Positions 1 through 10,944 are shown, counted from the first letter of the stretch. The stretch is 64,000 nt of DNA from Bacteroidales bacterium F22 (GCA_029541985.1 CP095414.1:1612001-1676000), one strand, 5' to 3'. Notes: a model not told the origin generated them from the sequence alone. Numbers and translations: made by a program.

Positions 1-1021
1 CGGAATAACTCTTCTGAGCATCACGCTCTACCAACACACGCCCCGAGTAAGCGCCCACGGCCACATCATCGAGCACATATTTAAAGAGTTCATGACTAGT
101 ACAATTAGGTACTTTATGACGCACAAATGTATGATTATCTACATGCTGTTCTTTATCTGCGATAGCCATTCCGCTCAATTCGACATTGGCTCCTTGCCCA
201 ATCATATCTACATAGATATCATTACGCGTAAGTCCATTGTGAAGAGTCGTTCCATTTATGACCACATTACTATTTCCCTCCTGTTCGACATACACATGAT
301 TGACACGAGCCGTCAAGTTATGTGTTTCCTCCAAATCATAGATATCGAGATGAGCATTCTCCCCGACAAAAACCTCTATCACTTGACTCGAAAAATAACG
401 TTGTTGTTGGGTGACATGGTCACAAAGCAACAATTTAGCTTCAGCACCTTGTTCGATGACAACCAATATACGGCGGAAGATGATCATATCCACATTGCTA
501 TGCAAGATATTAATCAGTTGTATAGTATCCTCAACCTTTGTGTTTCGAGGGACAAACAAGAGTAAGCCATCTTGAACAAAAGCCGTATTGAATTCAGCCA
601 TCGAATCCTTCTGTGCAGCAGCCAAACGGTTATAGTAAGGGCGCAATCGCTCAGGATGCTCAGCAGCAAATTTCTTCAAACTACCGACATATACACCCTC
701 AGCATCACTTGGTTTCTTATCATAGTAAACACCATTTACTAGAAAGTGCAAATCAGTACCTAGTCCTTTCGCATCACATTCAAACTCCTTATACGGGTTG
801 AATTTAGGTAATAGACATTGCATATTGACTCCATAATCGACTTTCAAGACATCATCAAGTCTAGTATAGCGATACCTTTCTACTCCCTTCTTAGGAATAC
901 CTTGTTTCTCGAAATGAGCCATTGCCTCCTTACGGGGAGCATTCATCAGCTCTGTACTATTATGGCACAGCGCATCATATTGCTCCTCGAAGAGGTCTAT
1001 ATATTGTTGTTCTATATTCAT
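1..1021 (-). CDS. sufD: SufD, Fe-S cluster scaffold complex subunit (3' end outside window)
   Basis: Reading the minus strand from the ATG at 1021 gives an open frame of 340 codons that leaves the window without a stop, so the C-terminus is missing. SufD forms the SufBC2D scaffold with SufB and SufC on which iron-sulfur clusters are built in the cytoplasm. The frame begins MNIEQQYIDLFEEQYDAL and carries the right-handed beta-helix repeats typical of the SufB/SufD family, including a DNHTFVRHKVPN stretch near the end of the visible part. It starts 17 nt after the sufC stop, in the order sufB-sufC-sufD usual for this phylum. The family call is secure from content and neighbours. Confidence 0.93.
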   Translation of the reverse strand, partial: MNIEQQYIDLFEEQYDALCHNSTELMNAPRKEAMAHFEKQGIPKKGVERYRYTRLDDVLKVDYGVNMQCLLPKFNPYKEFECDAKGLGTDLHFLVNGVYYDKKPSDAEGVYVGSLKKFAAEHPERLRPYYNRLAAAQKDSMAEFNTAFVQDGLLLFVPRNTKVEDTIQLINILHSNVDMIIFRRILVVIEQGAEAKLLLCDHVTQQQRYFSSQVIEVFVGENAHLDIYDLEETHNLTARVNHVYVEQEGNSNVVINGTTLHNGLTRNDIYVDMIGQGANVELSGMAIADKEQHVDNHTFVRHKVPNCTSHELFKYVLDDVAVGAYSGRVLVERDAQKSYS

Positions 1022-1038
1022 AGTAATCTAATCGATAA

Positions 1039-1791
1039 TTATTCTCCTAGTTCCTCTTTAATCCAATCATATCCCTTTTCTTCCAACTCAAGCGCCAACT
1101 CAGGTCCTGCAGTTTTCACGATACGTCCATCATACAATACGTGGATGATATCAGGTTTGATATAGTCTAGAAGTCGTTGATAGTGAGTGATCACAATAGC
1201 ACTTCTATCAGGTGCTTTTAGTTTGTTTACCCCATCAGCGACGATACGAAGTGCATCGATATCAAGTCCCGAGTCTGTCTCATCGAGAATAGCCAAAGTA
1301 GGCTCAAGCATCGCCATCTGGAAGATTTCGTTTCGTTTCTTTTCACCACCTGAGAAACCTTCATTGACTGCACGATTGGACAACTTACTATCCATCTCCA
1401 CAAAGGCACGTTTCTCACGCATCAACTTAAGAAATTTACCCGCTGCAAGAGGTTCCAAATTATGATATTTACGTTGTTCATTGATTGCCGAACGCATAAA
1501 GTTAACCATACTCACTCCTGGGATTTCCACAGGATATTGGAAAGATAAGAATAAGCCCTCGTGGCTACGAACTTCAGGAGCCATATCCAACAAGTTCTTC
1601 CCGTTGAAGGTGACAGATCCTTTCGTTACTACATATTTAGGGTGTCCGACAAGCACATTACTCATGGTACTCTTACCAGCCCCATTAGGCCCCATGATGG
1701 CATGTACTTCTCCAGGTTTCACATTTAGATTAATCCCTTTGAGTATTTCTTTGCCATTGATACTGGCATGTAAATCTTTTATTACTAACAT
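1039..1791 (-). CDS. sufC: SufC, Fe-S assembly ATPase
   Basis: This is the ABC-type ATPase of the SufBCD scaffold, which drives conformational change during iron-sulfur cluster assembly. At 250 residues it has the family length. The Walker A motif GPNGAGKST is at residues 34-42. The ABC signature FSGGEKKRNEI and the Walker B run LAILDETDSGLD follow near residues 145-175. The ETDSGLD form, with the KKRNE signature, is specific to SufC and separates it from transporter ATPases. It lies 76 nt downstream of sufB and 17 nt upstream of sufD, so the three are almost certainly one transcript. Confidence 0.97.
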   Translation of the reverse strand: MLVIKDLHASINGKEILKGINLNVKPGEVHAIMGPNGAGKSTMSNVLVGHPKYVVTKGSVTFNGKNLLDMAPEVRSHEGLFLSFQYPVEIPGVSMVNFMRSAINEQRKYHNLEPLAAGKFLKLMREKRAFVEMDSKLSNRAVNEGFSGGEKKRNEIFQMAMLEPTLAILDETDSGLDIDALRIVADGVNKLKAPDRSAIVITHYQRLLDYIKPDIIHVLYDGRIVKTAGPELALELEEKGYDWIKEELGE

Positions 1792-1867
1792 TGGTTTATC
1801 TGATTTCTTATTATTAAATTGATTGGCTATCTCATTAATCGGATAGCGATATCGTTTATTCTGCAGT

Positions 1868-3325
1868 TTATCCTACGGAGCCTTCGATTGAAATAGCAAG
1901 CAACTTCTGTGCTTCTACTGCAAATTCCATCGGCAACTTATTAAGCACCTCTTTGGCATAACCGTTGACAATCAAGCCCACTGCATCTTCAGTACTGATA
2001 CCTCGTTGATTGCAATAGAATAATTGGTCTTCGGAAATCTTACTCGTCGTAGCCTCATGTTCGACCACTGCCGTCTCATTACGGATATCCATATAAGGGA
2101 AAGTATGTGCACCACACTGATCCCCAAGCAACAACGAATCACACTGAGAATAGTTTCTAGCACCATCCGCATTGGGTGTCACTTTGACAAGCCCTCGATA
2201 CGAATTGACACTCTTTCCAGCTGAGATACCCTTACTAATAATAGTAGAAGAAGTATTCTTACCGATATGAGTCATCTTACTACCCGTATCAGCCTGTTGG
2301 AAATTGTTCGTCACAGCTACACTGTAAAATTCACTGACAGAATTATCCCCTTTGAGAATCGTACTAGGGTATTTCCAAGTGATTGCCGAACCAGTCTCCA
2401 CCTGTGTCCATGACACCTTCGAACTGACTCCTTTGCAAAGCGCACGTTTGGTTACAAAATTATAAACGCCACCCTTGCCTTCAGCATCACCAGGATACCA
2501 ATTCTGTACCGTACTGTATTTCACTTCAGCACGGTCCATACAGACGATTTCTACGATAGCAGCATGCAATTGGCTTTCGTCTCGTTGAGGAGCCGTACAA
2601 CCTTCGAGATAACTCACATAACTATCATCGTCAGCCACAATCAAGGTACGTTCAAATTGCCCTGTTTCAGCAGCATTAATACGGAAATAAGTACTCAATT
2701 CCATAGGGCAACGCACGCCCTTAGGGATATACACAAAAGAGCCATCAGAAAAGACAGCACTATTCAAAGCAGCAAAATAGTTGTCCGTATGAGGGACCAC
2801 TGATGCCATATATTTTCTTACTAAGTCAGGATGCTCACGCACCGCCTCAGAGAAGGAACTAAAGATGATTCCTTTCTCCATCAGCGTATCCTTAAACGTC
2901 GTTTTTACAGATACAGAATCCATAACTGCATCAATAGCTACGCCACTGAGTGCCATTTGTTCCTCCAGAGGAATACCTAGTTTATTAAAGGTATCTATCA
3001 GTTCAGGATCCACATCATCCATACTCTCTGGTCCCTTCTTTTTACTTGTAGGATCAGAATAGTAAGAGATTGACTGTAGGTCAAATTCTGGAATATTTAG
3101 ATGTGCCCATTTGGGTATAGTCATGGTTTGCCAATAACGGAAAGCCTCCAATCGGAATTGGAGTAACCATTCCGGCTCCTTCTTTATAGCAGAAATTTTG
3201 CGTATAATACCTTCGTTTAATCCCTTTTCAATCGTAGCGGTTTCAACGTCAGTAGTGAAGCCATATTTATATTTTCCTTCGGCGACCTTCTTAACGAATT
3301 GATTTTGTTCTTCTCGCTCTTTCAT
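1868..3325 (-). CDS. sufB: SufB, Fe-S cluster scaffold subunit
   Basis: SufB is the scaffold subunit that accepts sulfide and holds the nascent cluster. The 485-residue length matches the family. Recognisable features are the N-terminal segment [20 protein letters not shown], the [20 protein letters not shown] stretch, and the C-terminal core region ending in [21 protein letters not shown], which holds the conserved Glu and Cys positions of the family. The start at 3325 is the only sensible one, as an AT-rich gap lies upstream. A 90-bp gap separates it from cvpA, and no consensus promoter is obvious there, so cvpA may head the operon. No sufS or sufE gene is visible in the window. Confidence 0.96.
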   Translation of the reverse strand: MKEREEQNQFVKKVAEGKYKYGFTTDVETATIEKGLNEGIIRKISAIKKEPEWLLQFRLEAFRYWQTMTIPKWAHLNIPEFDLQSISYYSDPTSKKKGPESMDDVDPELIDTFNKLGIPLEEQMALSGVAIDAVMDSVSVKTTFKDTLMEKGIIFSSFSEAVREHPDLVRKYMASVVPHTDNYFAALNSAVFSDGSFVYIPKGVRCPMELSTYFRINAAETGQFERTLIVADDDSYVSYLEGCTAPQRDESQLHAAIVEIVCMDRAEVKYSTVQNWYPGDAEGKGGVYNFVTKRALCKGVSSKVSWTQVETGSAITWKYPSTILKGDNSVSEFYSVAVTNNFQQADTGSKMTHIGKNTSSTIISKGISAGKSVNSYRGLVKVTPNADGARNYSQCDSLLLGDQCGAHTFPYMDIRNETAVVEHEATTSKISEDQLFYCNQRGISTEDAVGLIVNGYAKEVLNKLPMEFAVEAQKLLAISIEGSVG

Positions 3326-3414
3326 TTATATAGAATTTCTATGTTTATTTTACACCACGAATTTACAACTTTTCAAATTGAAACTTCGTATCATTTGTTT
3401 CTTTTATCATTCTT

Positions 3415-3966
3415 TCATATTGAAAACTGATTTATATCAAGCTTTCGTTTTTCCAATTCTTCTTTTACTTTATCCACCTTCTGTAGTGCATTTGGAATAT
3501 AGGAAGCACCCACTTTCAGTATCGGTCTATAGAGAAATGAAGTCTCCTTCGTACTCTTAGAAATAATCTCATCCTTAGAATCAGCCCATGCATAGACATT
3601 CAAAATCAGTGTCAAGATTAACACCCATTTAGTCACACCTAAAGCGGCCCCTAAGAAACGATTGATGAAGCCTAAACTCGAAGCATCCATCATTTTAGAT
3701 AGTCCACTAGCAATTAAAGAAAATCCCAGCGGAACGACGAGCCATATCAAAATAAAAGAAATGACATTGGCTAGTGTGTCATGTCCATCACCAAATAACG
3801 GACTGACATGTACTGCCAGCTGTTGATATAGCATCTTAGCTAAGATGAACCCAACGATAAACCCTAGCAACCCTGCCAGTTGTCTGAGGAACCCATCCAT
3901 GATTCCCCTCACTAGACCGAAGCCTAATATAATAAGAAGAATAGTATCTAACAATTCTAAATGCAT
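3415..3966 (-). CDS. CvpA family membrane protein
   Basis: This 183-residue protein has about four hydrophobic helices in its first 130 residues, starting MHLELLDTILLIILGFGLVRG, and a charged C-terminal tail (KVDKVKEELEKRKLD). The helices, the G-rich first segment and the GFINRFLGAALGVTKWVL run fit the CvpA family of inner-membrane proteins. E. coli CvpA is linked to colicin V export and envelope stress, but the biochemical role is unknown. It lies between the infB terminator hairpin and sufB, so it is probably transcribed with the suf genes. Its link to Fe-S assembly is only positional. Confidence 0.85.
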   Translation of the reverse strand: MHLELLDTILLIILGFGLVRGIMDGFLRQLAGLLGFIVGFILAKMLYQQLAVHVSPLFGDGHDTLANVISFILIWLVVPLGFSLIASGLSKMMDASSLGFINRFLGAALGVTKWVLILTLILNVYAWADSKDEIISKSTKETSFLYRPILKVGASYIPNALQKVDKVKEELEKRKLDINQFSI

Positions 3967-4007
3967 AAAGCCAATCCTTTTTAGTGTTCTTTATATAAAA
4001 GGCAAAA

Positions 4008-4056
4008 GTGCCGTAACAAAGTAGAGAAAATACATTTCTCTACCATGGTACGGCAC
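4008..4056 (-). terminator. Stem-loop after infB
   Basis: An interrupted hairpin pairs GTGCCGTA (4008-4015) with TACGGCAC (4049-4056), and inside it GTAGAGAAA pairs with TTTCTCTAC. It sits 25 nt past the infB stop and is followed on the minus strand by T-rich sequence. It probably ends the rimP-nusA-infB transcript just before cvpA. Confidence 0.7.
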
Positions 4057-4081
4057 CTCTATTACTATAGTTATTCAGCGA

Positions 4082-7000
4082 TTACAATGTCGCTTTCACT
4101 TCTATCTCTTCATAAGTTTCGATGATATCATCAACTTTGATATCATTGCAATTGACTAAACTGATACCACACTCGTAATTATTTGCAACCTCTTTAACAT
4201 CATCCTTGAATCTCTTCAAAGCCTTAATCTTACCAGAGAATACGACGATACCTTCACGGACGAGGCGAGCCTTGTCAGAACGTTTCACTTTACCCTCTTT
4301 GACCATTGCTCCTGCAACGAGACCTACATTGGTGATATTAAAGACCTCACGAACCTCTATAGTAGACGTCACTACCTCCTTGATAACAGGAGCCAACATA
4401 CCTTCCATCGCGGCTTTAACCTCTTCGATTGCTGCGTAGATGACAGAATACATGCGGATATCTACTCCTTCTTGTTCTGCATATTTCTTAGCCGCCATAG
4501 ATGGACGAACTTGGAAACCGATGATAATAGCATCAGATGCAGCAGCCAATGTAACATCACTCTCAGATATCTGACCGACACCCTTATGGATTACATTAAT
4601 CTGTATATGTTCAGTAGAGATTTTAATCAATGCATCACTAAGTGCTTCGATAGAACCATCCACATCACCTTTGACGATGAGGTTAAGTTCTTGGAATGTA
4701 CCCAATGCGATACGACGTCCAATCTCATCAAGAGTAAGATTTTTCTGAGTTCGCAAGCCCTGTTCACGAGCTAATTGTTCACGCTGAGTAGCAATCTCAC
4801 GAGCCTCTTGTTCTGTATCAAATACGTGGAACGTATCACCTGCAGTAGGCGCACCATCTAATCCTAAGATCAATACCGGTTCAGAAGGACCTGCCTTCTC
4901 GATACGTTGATTACGTTCGTTGAACATCGCCTTAATACGTCCATAATTAGTACCCGCAAGTACATTATCACTGATCTTAAGCGTACCGTTAGAGACCAGC
5001 ATAGTAGCGATATAGCCACGTCCCTTATCCAGGGTAGATTCGATGACCGTACCTGTCGCTTGGCGATTAGGATTCGCTTTCAAGTCAAGCATATCTGCTT
5101 CGAGCAATACCTTATCTAACAATTGTTCTACACCATCACCCTTTTTAGCTGAGATGTCCTGACTCTGATACTTACCACCCCATTCTTCGACTAAATAATT
5201 TAGATTAGAAAGTTCGGTTTTGATTCTATCAGGGTTTGCATTTGGATTATCAATCTTATTGATAGCAAATACGATAGGTACACCAGCCGCTTGTGCATGG
5301 TTGATAGCCTCTTTTGTTTGAGGCATCACATTATCATCTGCTGCGATGATAACAATCACGACATCGGTTGCTTTGGTACCACGAGCACGCATAGCCGTAA
5401 AGGCCTCGTGTCCTGGAGTATCTAAGAAAGTAATCTTTCGACCACTTTTCAATGTCACATTATATGCACCGATATGCTGGGTAATACCACCAGCTTCACC
5501 AGCGATTACATTTGCATTACGTACATAATCAAGAAGAGATGTTTTACCATGATCGACATGACCCATCACAGTAACGATAGGAGCACGTGACTCCAAATCC
5601 TCTTCACTATCTTGTTCTTCTACGACAGCACTAGCAATCTTAGCACTGACAAACTCAGTCTTGAAACCAAATTCTTCAGCAACCATATTGATAGTCTCCG
5701 CATCTAATCGCTGATTGATAGACACCATCATACCGATAGACATACAAGTACCGATGACCTCAGTCGCAGACACATCCATCATAGAAGCCAATTCACTTAC
5801 CGTTACAAACTCAGTTAGCTTGATTACCTTGCTATCTTCTGCTTCATGGACTGCCTTTTTCTTAGCACGATTAAATGCCTCTTGACGTTTATCCTTACGG
5901 TGTTTAGCTCCTTTACCTCTAGTCTTGTTTGTAAGACGAGCCAATGTTTCTTTTACTTGCTTTGCTACATCCTCTTCGCTGACTTCCTTCTTAGGAGCGC
6001 CTCGACGATTACTTTGGAATCTTGAAGAGCCATTACTACGATAGCCACCATTTGAACGATTAGTTGTGTTCGAACGATTCCCCGTATTCGGACGATTAGG
6101 ACGATTCGCATTACTAGGTGGATTTGTTCCCTTTTCACGAGCGACATCCACTTTTTCATTATTGATACGCGTACGACGTTTGCGTTCACCAAGTGGTCTA
6201 TCCTTATGGATTTCCTTCATGATAGAACTCTTCATCTGTTTGCGTTGTTCCTGACGTACTTTCTCCTTATCGTCTCTTTCTTTTTTACGTTCCTCTTTCG
6301 TTTTACGTTTCGGACGTGTATTTTGATTGATAGCAGATAAATCGATAGTACCAAGTACCTTCAACTTTGGTCTTTCCTCATCTGCATGGAGAGAAAAGAT
6401 TTTATTCTCGGACTTAGTCGTTGTTTGTTTAACTGGAGCTTTCTCTCCCTTATCATTTTCAGTCACAGATTTTGCCTTTTGTTTATCCTCAACCTTAGCT
6501 TTCTTCTGTGCATTCTCATCAGCTATTTTCTTAGCCTCTAGTTCTGCCAAAGCTTTCTTTTGAGCTTCTTGTTTTGCTTTTGCTTCCTTTTCGGCCTGAG
6601 CCTTCTTCTCTGCAGCGATTTTCTCAGCGACTAGTTTAGACGCTCTCTTCTCTTCAGCGATTTTCTTCTCAGTAGCTAATTTAGCCGCTTTTTTAGCCTC
6701 TTGGGCAGCAATCGCTTCAGCTTCTGAGTCTTTCACCTTAGCATCCGATTTAACTTTCTCAGCATGCTTTGGCTTATTGATAGCATCGATATCAATTTTT
6801 CCAATTGGCTTAAAAGTCTGTCGAGTTTCAGCAGAAGATGTTGACACATTAGCAGGAGTTTCCTGCCTCACTGTTTTCTTAGACTCTGCTTGAGGTATTT
6901 CATCCGCTTTAGCAGTCTCATTCACCGGTTTTCGGGTCTTGTGACTGCGCTTCTGCAACATCTGCTCAGCTTTGAGCTTAAAATCCTTGTCCCGACTATA

Positions 7001-7147
7001 TTCATCGACAAGCAATTTGTATTGCTCATCAGTGATTTTTGTGTTGGGACTCTCCTCTACTTGGTGACCTTTCTTATTAAGAAATTCCACCATTGTTGAG
7101 ATACCTACATTGAGGTCTCTCGTTACTTTATTTAACCTTATCGCCAT
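4082..7147 (-). CDS. infB: Translation initiation factor IF-2
   Basis: IF-2 is the GTPase that brings initiator tRNA to the 30S subunit. The 1021 residues start with the small IF2_N fold ([23 protein letters not shown]). Next comes a long, low-complexity, Lys/Ala/Glu-rich linker of roughly residues 70-420, and then a second IF2_N-like segment ([15 protein letters not shown]). The GTPase domain begins with G1 GHVDHGKT near residue 527 and continues with DTPGHEAF and NKIDNP, followed by the beta-barrel and C-terminal domains. The long charged linker is usual for the phylum. The start follows the nusA stop by 7 nt, which marks one operon with rimP and nusA. Confidence 0.97.
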   Translation of the reverse strand: MAIRLNKVTRDLNVGISTMVEFLNKKGHQVEESPNTKITDEQYKLLVDEYSRDKDFKLKAEQMLQKRSHKTRKPVNETAKADEIPQAESKKTVRQETPANVSTSSAETRQTFKPIGKIDIDAINKPKHAEKVKSDAKVKDSEAEAIAAQEAKKAAKLATEKKIAEEKRASKLVAEKIAAEKKAQAEKEAKAKQEAQKKALAELEAKKIADENAQKKAKVEDKQKAKSVTENDKGEKAPVKQTTTKSENKIFSLHADEERPKLKVLGTIDLSAINQNTRPKRKTKEERKKERDDKEKVRQEQRKQMKSSIMKEIHKDRPLGERKRRTRINNEKVDVAREKGTNPPSNANRPNRPNTGNRSNTTNRSNGGYRSNGSSRFQSNRRGAPKKEVSEEDVAKQVKETLARLTNKTRGKGAKHRKDKRQEAFNRAKKKAVHEAEDSKVIKLTEFVTVSELASMMDVSATEVIGTCMSIGMMVSINQRLDAETINMVAEEFGFKTEFVSAKIASAVVEEQDSEEDLESRAPIVTVMGHVDHGKTSLLDYVRNANVIAGEAGGITQHIGAYNVTLKSGRKITFLDTPGHEAFTAMRARGTKATDVVIVIIAADDNVMPQTKEAINHAQAAGVPIVFAINKIDNPNANPDRIKTELSNLNYLVEEWGGKYQSQDISAKKGDGVEQLLDKVLLEADMLDLKANPNRQATGTVIESTLDKGRGYIATMLVSNGTLKISDNVLAGTNYGRIKAMFNERNQRIEKAGPSEPVLILGLDGAPTAGDTFHVFDTEQEAREIATQREQLAREQGLRTQKNLTLDEIGRRIALGTFQELNLIVKGDVDGSIEALSDALIKISTEHIQINVIHKGVGQISESDVTLAAASDAIIIGFQVRPSMAAKKYAEQEGVDIRMYSVIYAAIEEVKAAMEGMLAPVIKEVVTSTIEVREVFNITNVGLVAGAMVKEGKVKRSDKARLVREGIVVFSGKIKALKRFKDDVKEVANNYECGISLVNCNDIKVDDIIETYEEIEVKATL

Positions 7148-7154
7148 ATGCTAT

Positions 7155-8414
7155 CTACTCTTCTTCAAACTCTTTTTTAAGTACACGTAAAACATCATCA
7201 ACAGTCTCTTCCTCTAAGTCAGTTCGCTTGATCAAAGTCTCACGATCAACGGCCAATACTGCACGAGCAGTATCGAAACCAACTTTCTTAATAGCATCAA
7301 TAACCCACTGATCTATTTCGTCAGTAAATTCATCTAGATAGATATCATCATTCATGTCTCCTTCAGCCAACTCACGATATACATCGATAGTGTAGTCAGT
7401 CAACATACTAGCTAATTTGATATTCAGTCCAGCTTTACCGATAGCAAGTGAAACCTCATCAGGTTTCAAATAGACCTCTGCCTTGCGCTCTTCTTCGTTG
7501 ATACGAAGCGAAGACACATGAGCAGGGCTCAATGCTCTTTGGATAAATAATTGTATATTTGATGTATAATTAATCACATCTATGCTCTCATTGCGCAATT
7601 CATGAACCACTCCATGAATACGGCTACCTTTGATACCTACACAAGCACCGACCGCATCTACACGGTCATCATAAGATTCGACAGCTACTTTAGCTCGTTC
7701 TCCAGGGATACGAGCGACCGCCTTGATAGTGATGAGTCCATCATTTACCTCAGGTACTTCAGTCTCCATGAGACGTTGAAGAAATAGAGGAGCAGTACGG
7801 CTCAAAATAATCTTAGGATTATTATTGCGATTATCCACGTGGTCTACGAGAGCACGTACGGTTTCACCTTTACGGAAATAATCGCCAGGTATTTGGCTTG
7901 TTTTAGGTAATAACAACTCATTCCCATCATCATCTAAGAGAAGAATTTCCTTCTTCCAGATTTGATATACTTCTGCTACCATCACTTGACCGACCATTTC
8001 GTTGTACTTATTAAACAATGCGTCTTTTTCAAGTTCTAATATCTTTGCAGAAAGTGTTTGACGAAGAGTCAAAATAGCACGACGTCCGAAGTTTGCAAAG
8101 ATAACCTCTTCACTAACTTCTTCTCCAATTTCGTAATCTTCATCAATCTGTTGAGCATCTTTCAATGTAATTTGCAGATTTGAATTTTCAAGTTCATCGT
8201 CAGCCACGACAACACGATTACGCCATATCTCACAATCTCCTTTGTCAGGGTTCACGATGACATCATAGTTCTCATCTGTCCCAAACATCTTAGCTATAAC
8301 GCTTCGGAATGATTCTTCCAATACACTAACCAAAGTGGTACGGTCTATGTGCTTATTCTCTTTAAAATCCGCAAACGTATCAACCAAATTGATTGTTTCC
8401 TGCTTCTTCGCCAT
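7155..8414 (-). CDS. nusA: Transcription termination/antitermination factor NusA
   Basis: NusA binds RNA polymerase and modulates pausing, termination and antitermination. The 419 residues contain the N-terminal polymerase-binding domain (KQETINLVDTFADFKENK), an S1 domain around residues 135-200 (VMVAEVYQIWKKEILLLDDDG), and tandem KH domains at about 230-350 (VGACVGIKGSRIHGVVHEL and AIGKAGLNIKLAS). An acidic C-terminal region of about 50 residues follows. It lacks the AR1/AR2 repeats of E. coli NusA, as is normal outside the gamma-proteobacteria. It lies between rimP (30 nt upstream) and infB (7 nt downstream). Confidence 0.97.
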   Translation of the reverse strand: MAKKQETINLVDTFADFKENKHIDRTTLVSVLEESFRSVIAKMFGTDENYDVIVNPDKGDCEIWRNRVVVADDELENSNLQITLKDAQQIDEDYEIGEEVSEEVIFANFGRRAILTLRQTLSAKILELEKDALFNKYNEMVGQVMVAEVYQIWKKEILLLDDDGNELLLPKTSQIPGDYFRKGETVRALVDHVDNRNNNPKIILSRTAPLFLQRLMETEVPEVNDGLITIKAVARIPGERAKVAVESYDDRVDAVGACVGIKGSRIHGVVHELRNESIDVINYTSNIQLFIQRALSPAHVSSLRINEEERKAEVYLKPDEVSLAIGKAGLNIKLASMLTDYTIDVYRELAEGDMNDDIYLDEFTDEIDQWVIDAIKKVGFDTARAVLAVDRETLIKRTDLEEETVDDVLRVLKKEFEEE

Positions 8415-8444
8415 ATCTATATATAGGTTTTCAGTTTATATTCT

Positions 8445-8912
8445 CTATTTAAATTTGATTACGGCCTTTGTCCATTTAAGCTCATCAAGAGGGTAAGTAT
8501 AAGCTACCTCTTTAGCTTTAGGACGTTTCTGACCCTCTTCTTTTACTTTTTCGATGGTAGTAATCGTCAATTGATTATCCTCCATAGCGGTAAGTACCCC
8601 TTGTTTTTTGAGTCCGGCCACAGTCATCAACTCGACCTCTTTACCCACATTGTTCAGGAATTGCTCTTTTACGAGAAACGGCTGACCTATGCCAGCAGAC
8701 CCCACTTCGAGTTCAAAATCTTGTTCATCACGATCTAGTTTGGATTCTACATAGCGACTAAGTGCCACACAGTCTTCGATCCACACCCCTTCGGCATGGT
8801 CTATTTCTACGACTATACGAGCATTAGAACTCACAGTAACTTGCACTAAGAAATAGTCCTTATCTGCTAGCCACTCTTCTACAATCTGAATAACGTTATT
8901 TTTGTCTATCAT
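8445..8912 (-). CDS. rimP: Ribosome maturation factor RimP
   Basis: RimP assists maturation of the 30S subunit. The 155 residues and position immediately before nusA-infB match the conserved rimP-nusA-infB order. Visible family features are the alpha/beta N-terminal domain with VVEIDHAEGVWIEDCVALSR, the loop FELEVGSAGIGQPF (the ExGSAGI region is a RimP hallmark), and a small C-terminal SH3-like barrel (GVLTAMEDNQLTITTIEK). It begins the operon. Confidence 0.95.
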   Translation of the reverse strand: MIDKNNVIQIVEEWLADKDYFLVQVTVSSNARIVVEIDHAEGVWIEDCVALSRYVESKLDRDEQDFELEVGSAGIGQPFLVKEQFLNNVGKEVELMTVAGLKKQGVLTAMEDNQLTITTIEKVKEEGQKRPKAKEVAYTYPLDELKWTKAVIKFK

Positions 8913-8983
8913 TCAATATTTTGGAATTAATTAAAACGAAAGAGGAAGCCTAATCCGCCCCCTCCTTCATCTATTTTCGGGTG

Positions 8984-8991
8984 CAAATATA
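8984..8991 (-). promoter_or_regulatory. Probable -7 box of the rimP-nusA-infB operon
   Basis: The minus strand reads TATATTTG, a full match to the Bacteroidota -7 consensus TAnnTTTG, about 72 nt upstream of the rimP start. The -33 region 20 nt further upstream reads ATTG (9015-9012), a partial match to TTTG. Confidence 0.55.
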
Positions 8992-9018
8992 GCGATAATT
9001 AACAAGTAGTGCAATAAA

Positions 9019-9070
9019 AATTCGTTAAAGTTCCGACTCTTACACACAAAATAAACTAATTTAACGAATT
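9019..9070. other. 11-bp inverted repeat between yaaA and rimP
   Basis: AATTCGTTAAA (9019-9029) and TTTAACGAATT (9060-9070) are perfect inverted copies with a 30-nt spacer. The repeat lies beyond the yaaA stop and just upstream of the rimP promoter. It could be a weak terminator stem for the tex-yaaA transcript or a protein-binding site. Confidence 0.5.
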
Positions 9071-9114
9071 TAAGGTTGCAGATAAAAAAGTAAAAAGGCA
9101 CACGTCTTCTTCAT

Positions 9115-9906
9115 TTAAAGCACGAAAGTCAGCAGTTGTTCCCCAGGGATTGCTTTTTCCTGTCGTTGTGAAGTCAGTTCCTCATCATAGACATAACCCT
9201 CCCACTGAAAGTCAGTGAGTGGATGCTCAGGATTCTCGAGCATCCACCGAGTAAATTGTCCACGTGCCATCTTGGTATAAACCACGATTTGCTTCAGTCC
9301 ATTATCTTTGTGAACTAGAAATTCAGGTGTCACCACATGTACCGCCTCAGTGATGCGTTTCCAATCAAATAAGCCACGCATCTCATTGCTCGCTAAATAA
9401 ACGAGTGTCCCTCCCGAAGCTTGAATATCGGCTATAAACTGATCTGTGAGATATTGCCTCCAAAAATGAAATACATTCTTTTCTTCCAACTCGTGCAGTT
9501 GGACATCCCCCTCTAACCGATAAGGAAAGATGAGATCATAAGGACGCAGCAAGCCATACATAAAAGAAGTCAATCGAAGATGCTGCTGTGCTCTAACCTG
9601 CATCGTCTCATCCCACTGCTGAACGCCTAGCTGTTTAAATACAATACCAGTATACCCTTCCACTGCTGGGTAATGCAATGCAGACTCATCCCCCCAAGAA
9701 CGTAAGCGGTTTCTATTGAGCAAAGCTAACTTCTCATTTACATGAAGCATCTCACCCAATTCCTCTGCACTATAATTATGCAATAAATGCACGAGCGTAG
9801 CAGATTGAGTCATCCATCTAGGCGAGGAGGTCTTCATCACAGGAGTAGCCTTCTTGGGACGTACATTCTTACTTGCCATCGTCTTGGCACATGAGAGTAA
9901 AATCAT
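9115..9906 (-). CDS. yaaA: YaaA/DUF328 peroxide-stress family protein
   Basis: The 263-residue protein begins MILLSCAKTM and contains the internal motifs characteristic of the YaaA family: NRNRLRSWGDESALHYPAVE, YTGIVFKQL, FMYGLLRPYDLIFPYRLE, and the Y-x-K-M-A-R-G-Q stretch near residue 213. E. coli YaaA limits iron-dependent oxidative damage under peroxide stress and binds DNA. The start follows the epimerase stop by 18 nt, so it is the last gene of a tex-epimerase-yaaA transcript. Confidence 0.9.
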   Translation of the reverse strand: MILLSCAKTMASKNVRPKKATPVMKTSSPRWMTQSATLVHLLHNYSAEELGEMLHVNEKLALLNRNRLRSWGDESALHYPAVEGYTGIVFKQLGVQQWDETMQVRAQQHLRLTSFMYGLLRPYDLIFPYRLEGDVQLHELEEKNVFHFWRQYLTDQFIADIQASGGTLVYLASNEMRGLFDWKRITEAVHVVTPEFLVHKDNGLKQIVVYTKMARGQFTRWMLENPEHPLTDFQWEGYVYDEELTSQRQEKAIPGEQLLTFVL

Positions 9907-9924
9907 CTTATTCTTGTTTTATCG

Positions 9925-10932
9925 TTATAGCCAACCCTTGTCCAGATACCAAGCGACACATCGTCTCACCCCTTCTGCAAGAGACACTTTAGGCACATAT
10001 CCCAATTCTTGTTCAGCAGCCGAGATATCACACCGCCAATTGCGCTGTTTCATGATATGGTACTTATCCAGGTTCAGTGTAGAAGGCTTTCGAGTCAACT
10101 TACTTATCCCTTCCAACAGTGCCGAAATGAGATACAATATACAGAGCGGAAATTTAATTCGTATCATCCACGGACTCCCTAATTCCTGATGAATCAAATC
10201 ACTATATCGAGCACTCTCGTACTCTCCTCCATCAGATAAGAAATAAGCACGTCGGCATACCCCTTTATCAATCGCTAGAAACAAAGCATCTACCAAGTCC
10301 TGAACATAAATGAAAGTAAGAATCTGCTTCTTGTATCCCACAGCAGTATCGATATGTCCCTTGATAGACTTCGCCATCAAGAAATAATCTTTGTCCCGGG
10401 GGCCGTAAACGCCCGTAGGTCTAAGGATGATATAAGGATAATCATCGAGTGAGGTCAGATACTTCTCTGCTCGGTACTTACTCCTCCCGTATGCCGTGTT
10501 GGGCTGCGGAGTATCGCTGAGTAATATAGGACTATAATCCTGCTCATGAAGTGGTCCGAAAATACTCAGTGAACTCATCAATATAAACCGCTTAGGACGT
10601 GCATCAAGCGCATCTAATGCTTCGACTAGATATCGCGTATGTAGATGATTTACGATATCAAACTGTTGCTTATCGACCGTCTTGGTCAATCCAGCACAAT
10701 GCACCACATAGTCCCATCCACTGCGCTCTTGCAGAACAGTACCTAACTGTTCGAGCAACCGTCCCTGGTCTCCCATAGTGAGTTCCAAGAAATGAATACG
10801 ACTATCTTGTAGGTACTTCCGATTCGTGGACGAGCGCACCACCACCCAAGTATCATATCCTCTTCGCAGCGCTTCATCCACGATGAAACTACCTATAAAT
10901 CCGCTACCTCCAGTTATTAATATCGATTTCAT
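9925..10932 (-). CDS. NAD-dependent epimerase/dehydratase (extended SDR)
   Basis: The 335-residue protein opens with the Rossmann motif ILITGGSGFIGSFIVDE (GxxGxxG at residues 8-14). It has the extended-SDR active-site pair in AYGRSKYRAEKYL (YxxxK) and the cofactor-side motif ILRPTGVYGP. Such enzymes act on nucleotide sugars or, in some clades, on 3-beta-hydroxysteroid-like substrates. The substrate cannot be told from sequence. A hydrophobic segment near residue 265 (FPLCILYLISALL) may associate it with membrane. It lies 12 nt after tex and 18 nt before yaaA. Confidence 0.85.
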   Translation of the reverse strand: MKSILITGGSGFIGSFIVDEALRRGYDTWVVVRSSTNRKYLQDSRIHFLELTMGDQGRLLEQLGTVLQERSGWDYVVHCAGLTKTVDKQQFDIVNHLHTRYLVEALDALDARPKRFILMSSLSIFGPLHEQDYSPILLSDTPQPNTAYGRSKYRAEKYLTSLDDYPYIILRPTGVYGPRDKDYFLMAKSIKGHIDTAVGYKKQILTFIYVQDLVDALFLAIDKGVCRRAYFLSDGGEYESARYSDLIHQELGSPWMIRIKFPLCILYLISALLEGISKLTRKPSTLNLDKYHIMKQRNWRCDISAAEQELGYVPKVSLAEGVRRCVAWYLDKGWL

Positions 10933-10944
10933 TCTATTCCTTAT

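Noticed and set aside
92-1165. Three plus-strand open frames over the left end
   Set aside because: They are antisense to sufD and the start of sufC, which have clear family content on the minus strand.
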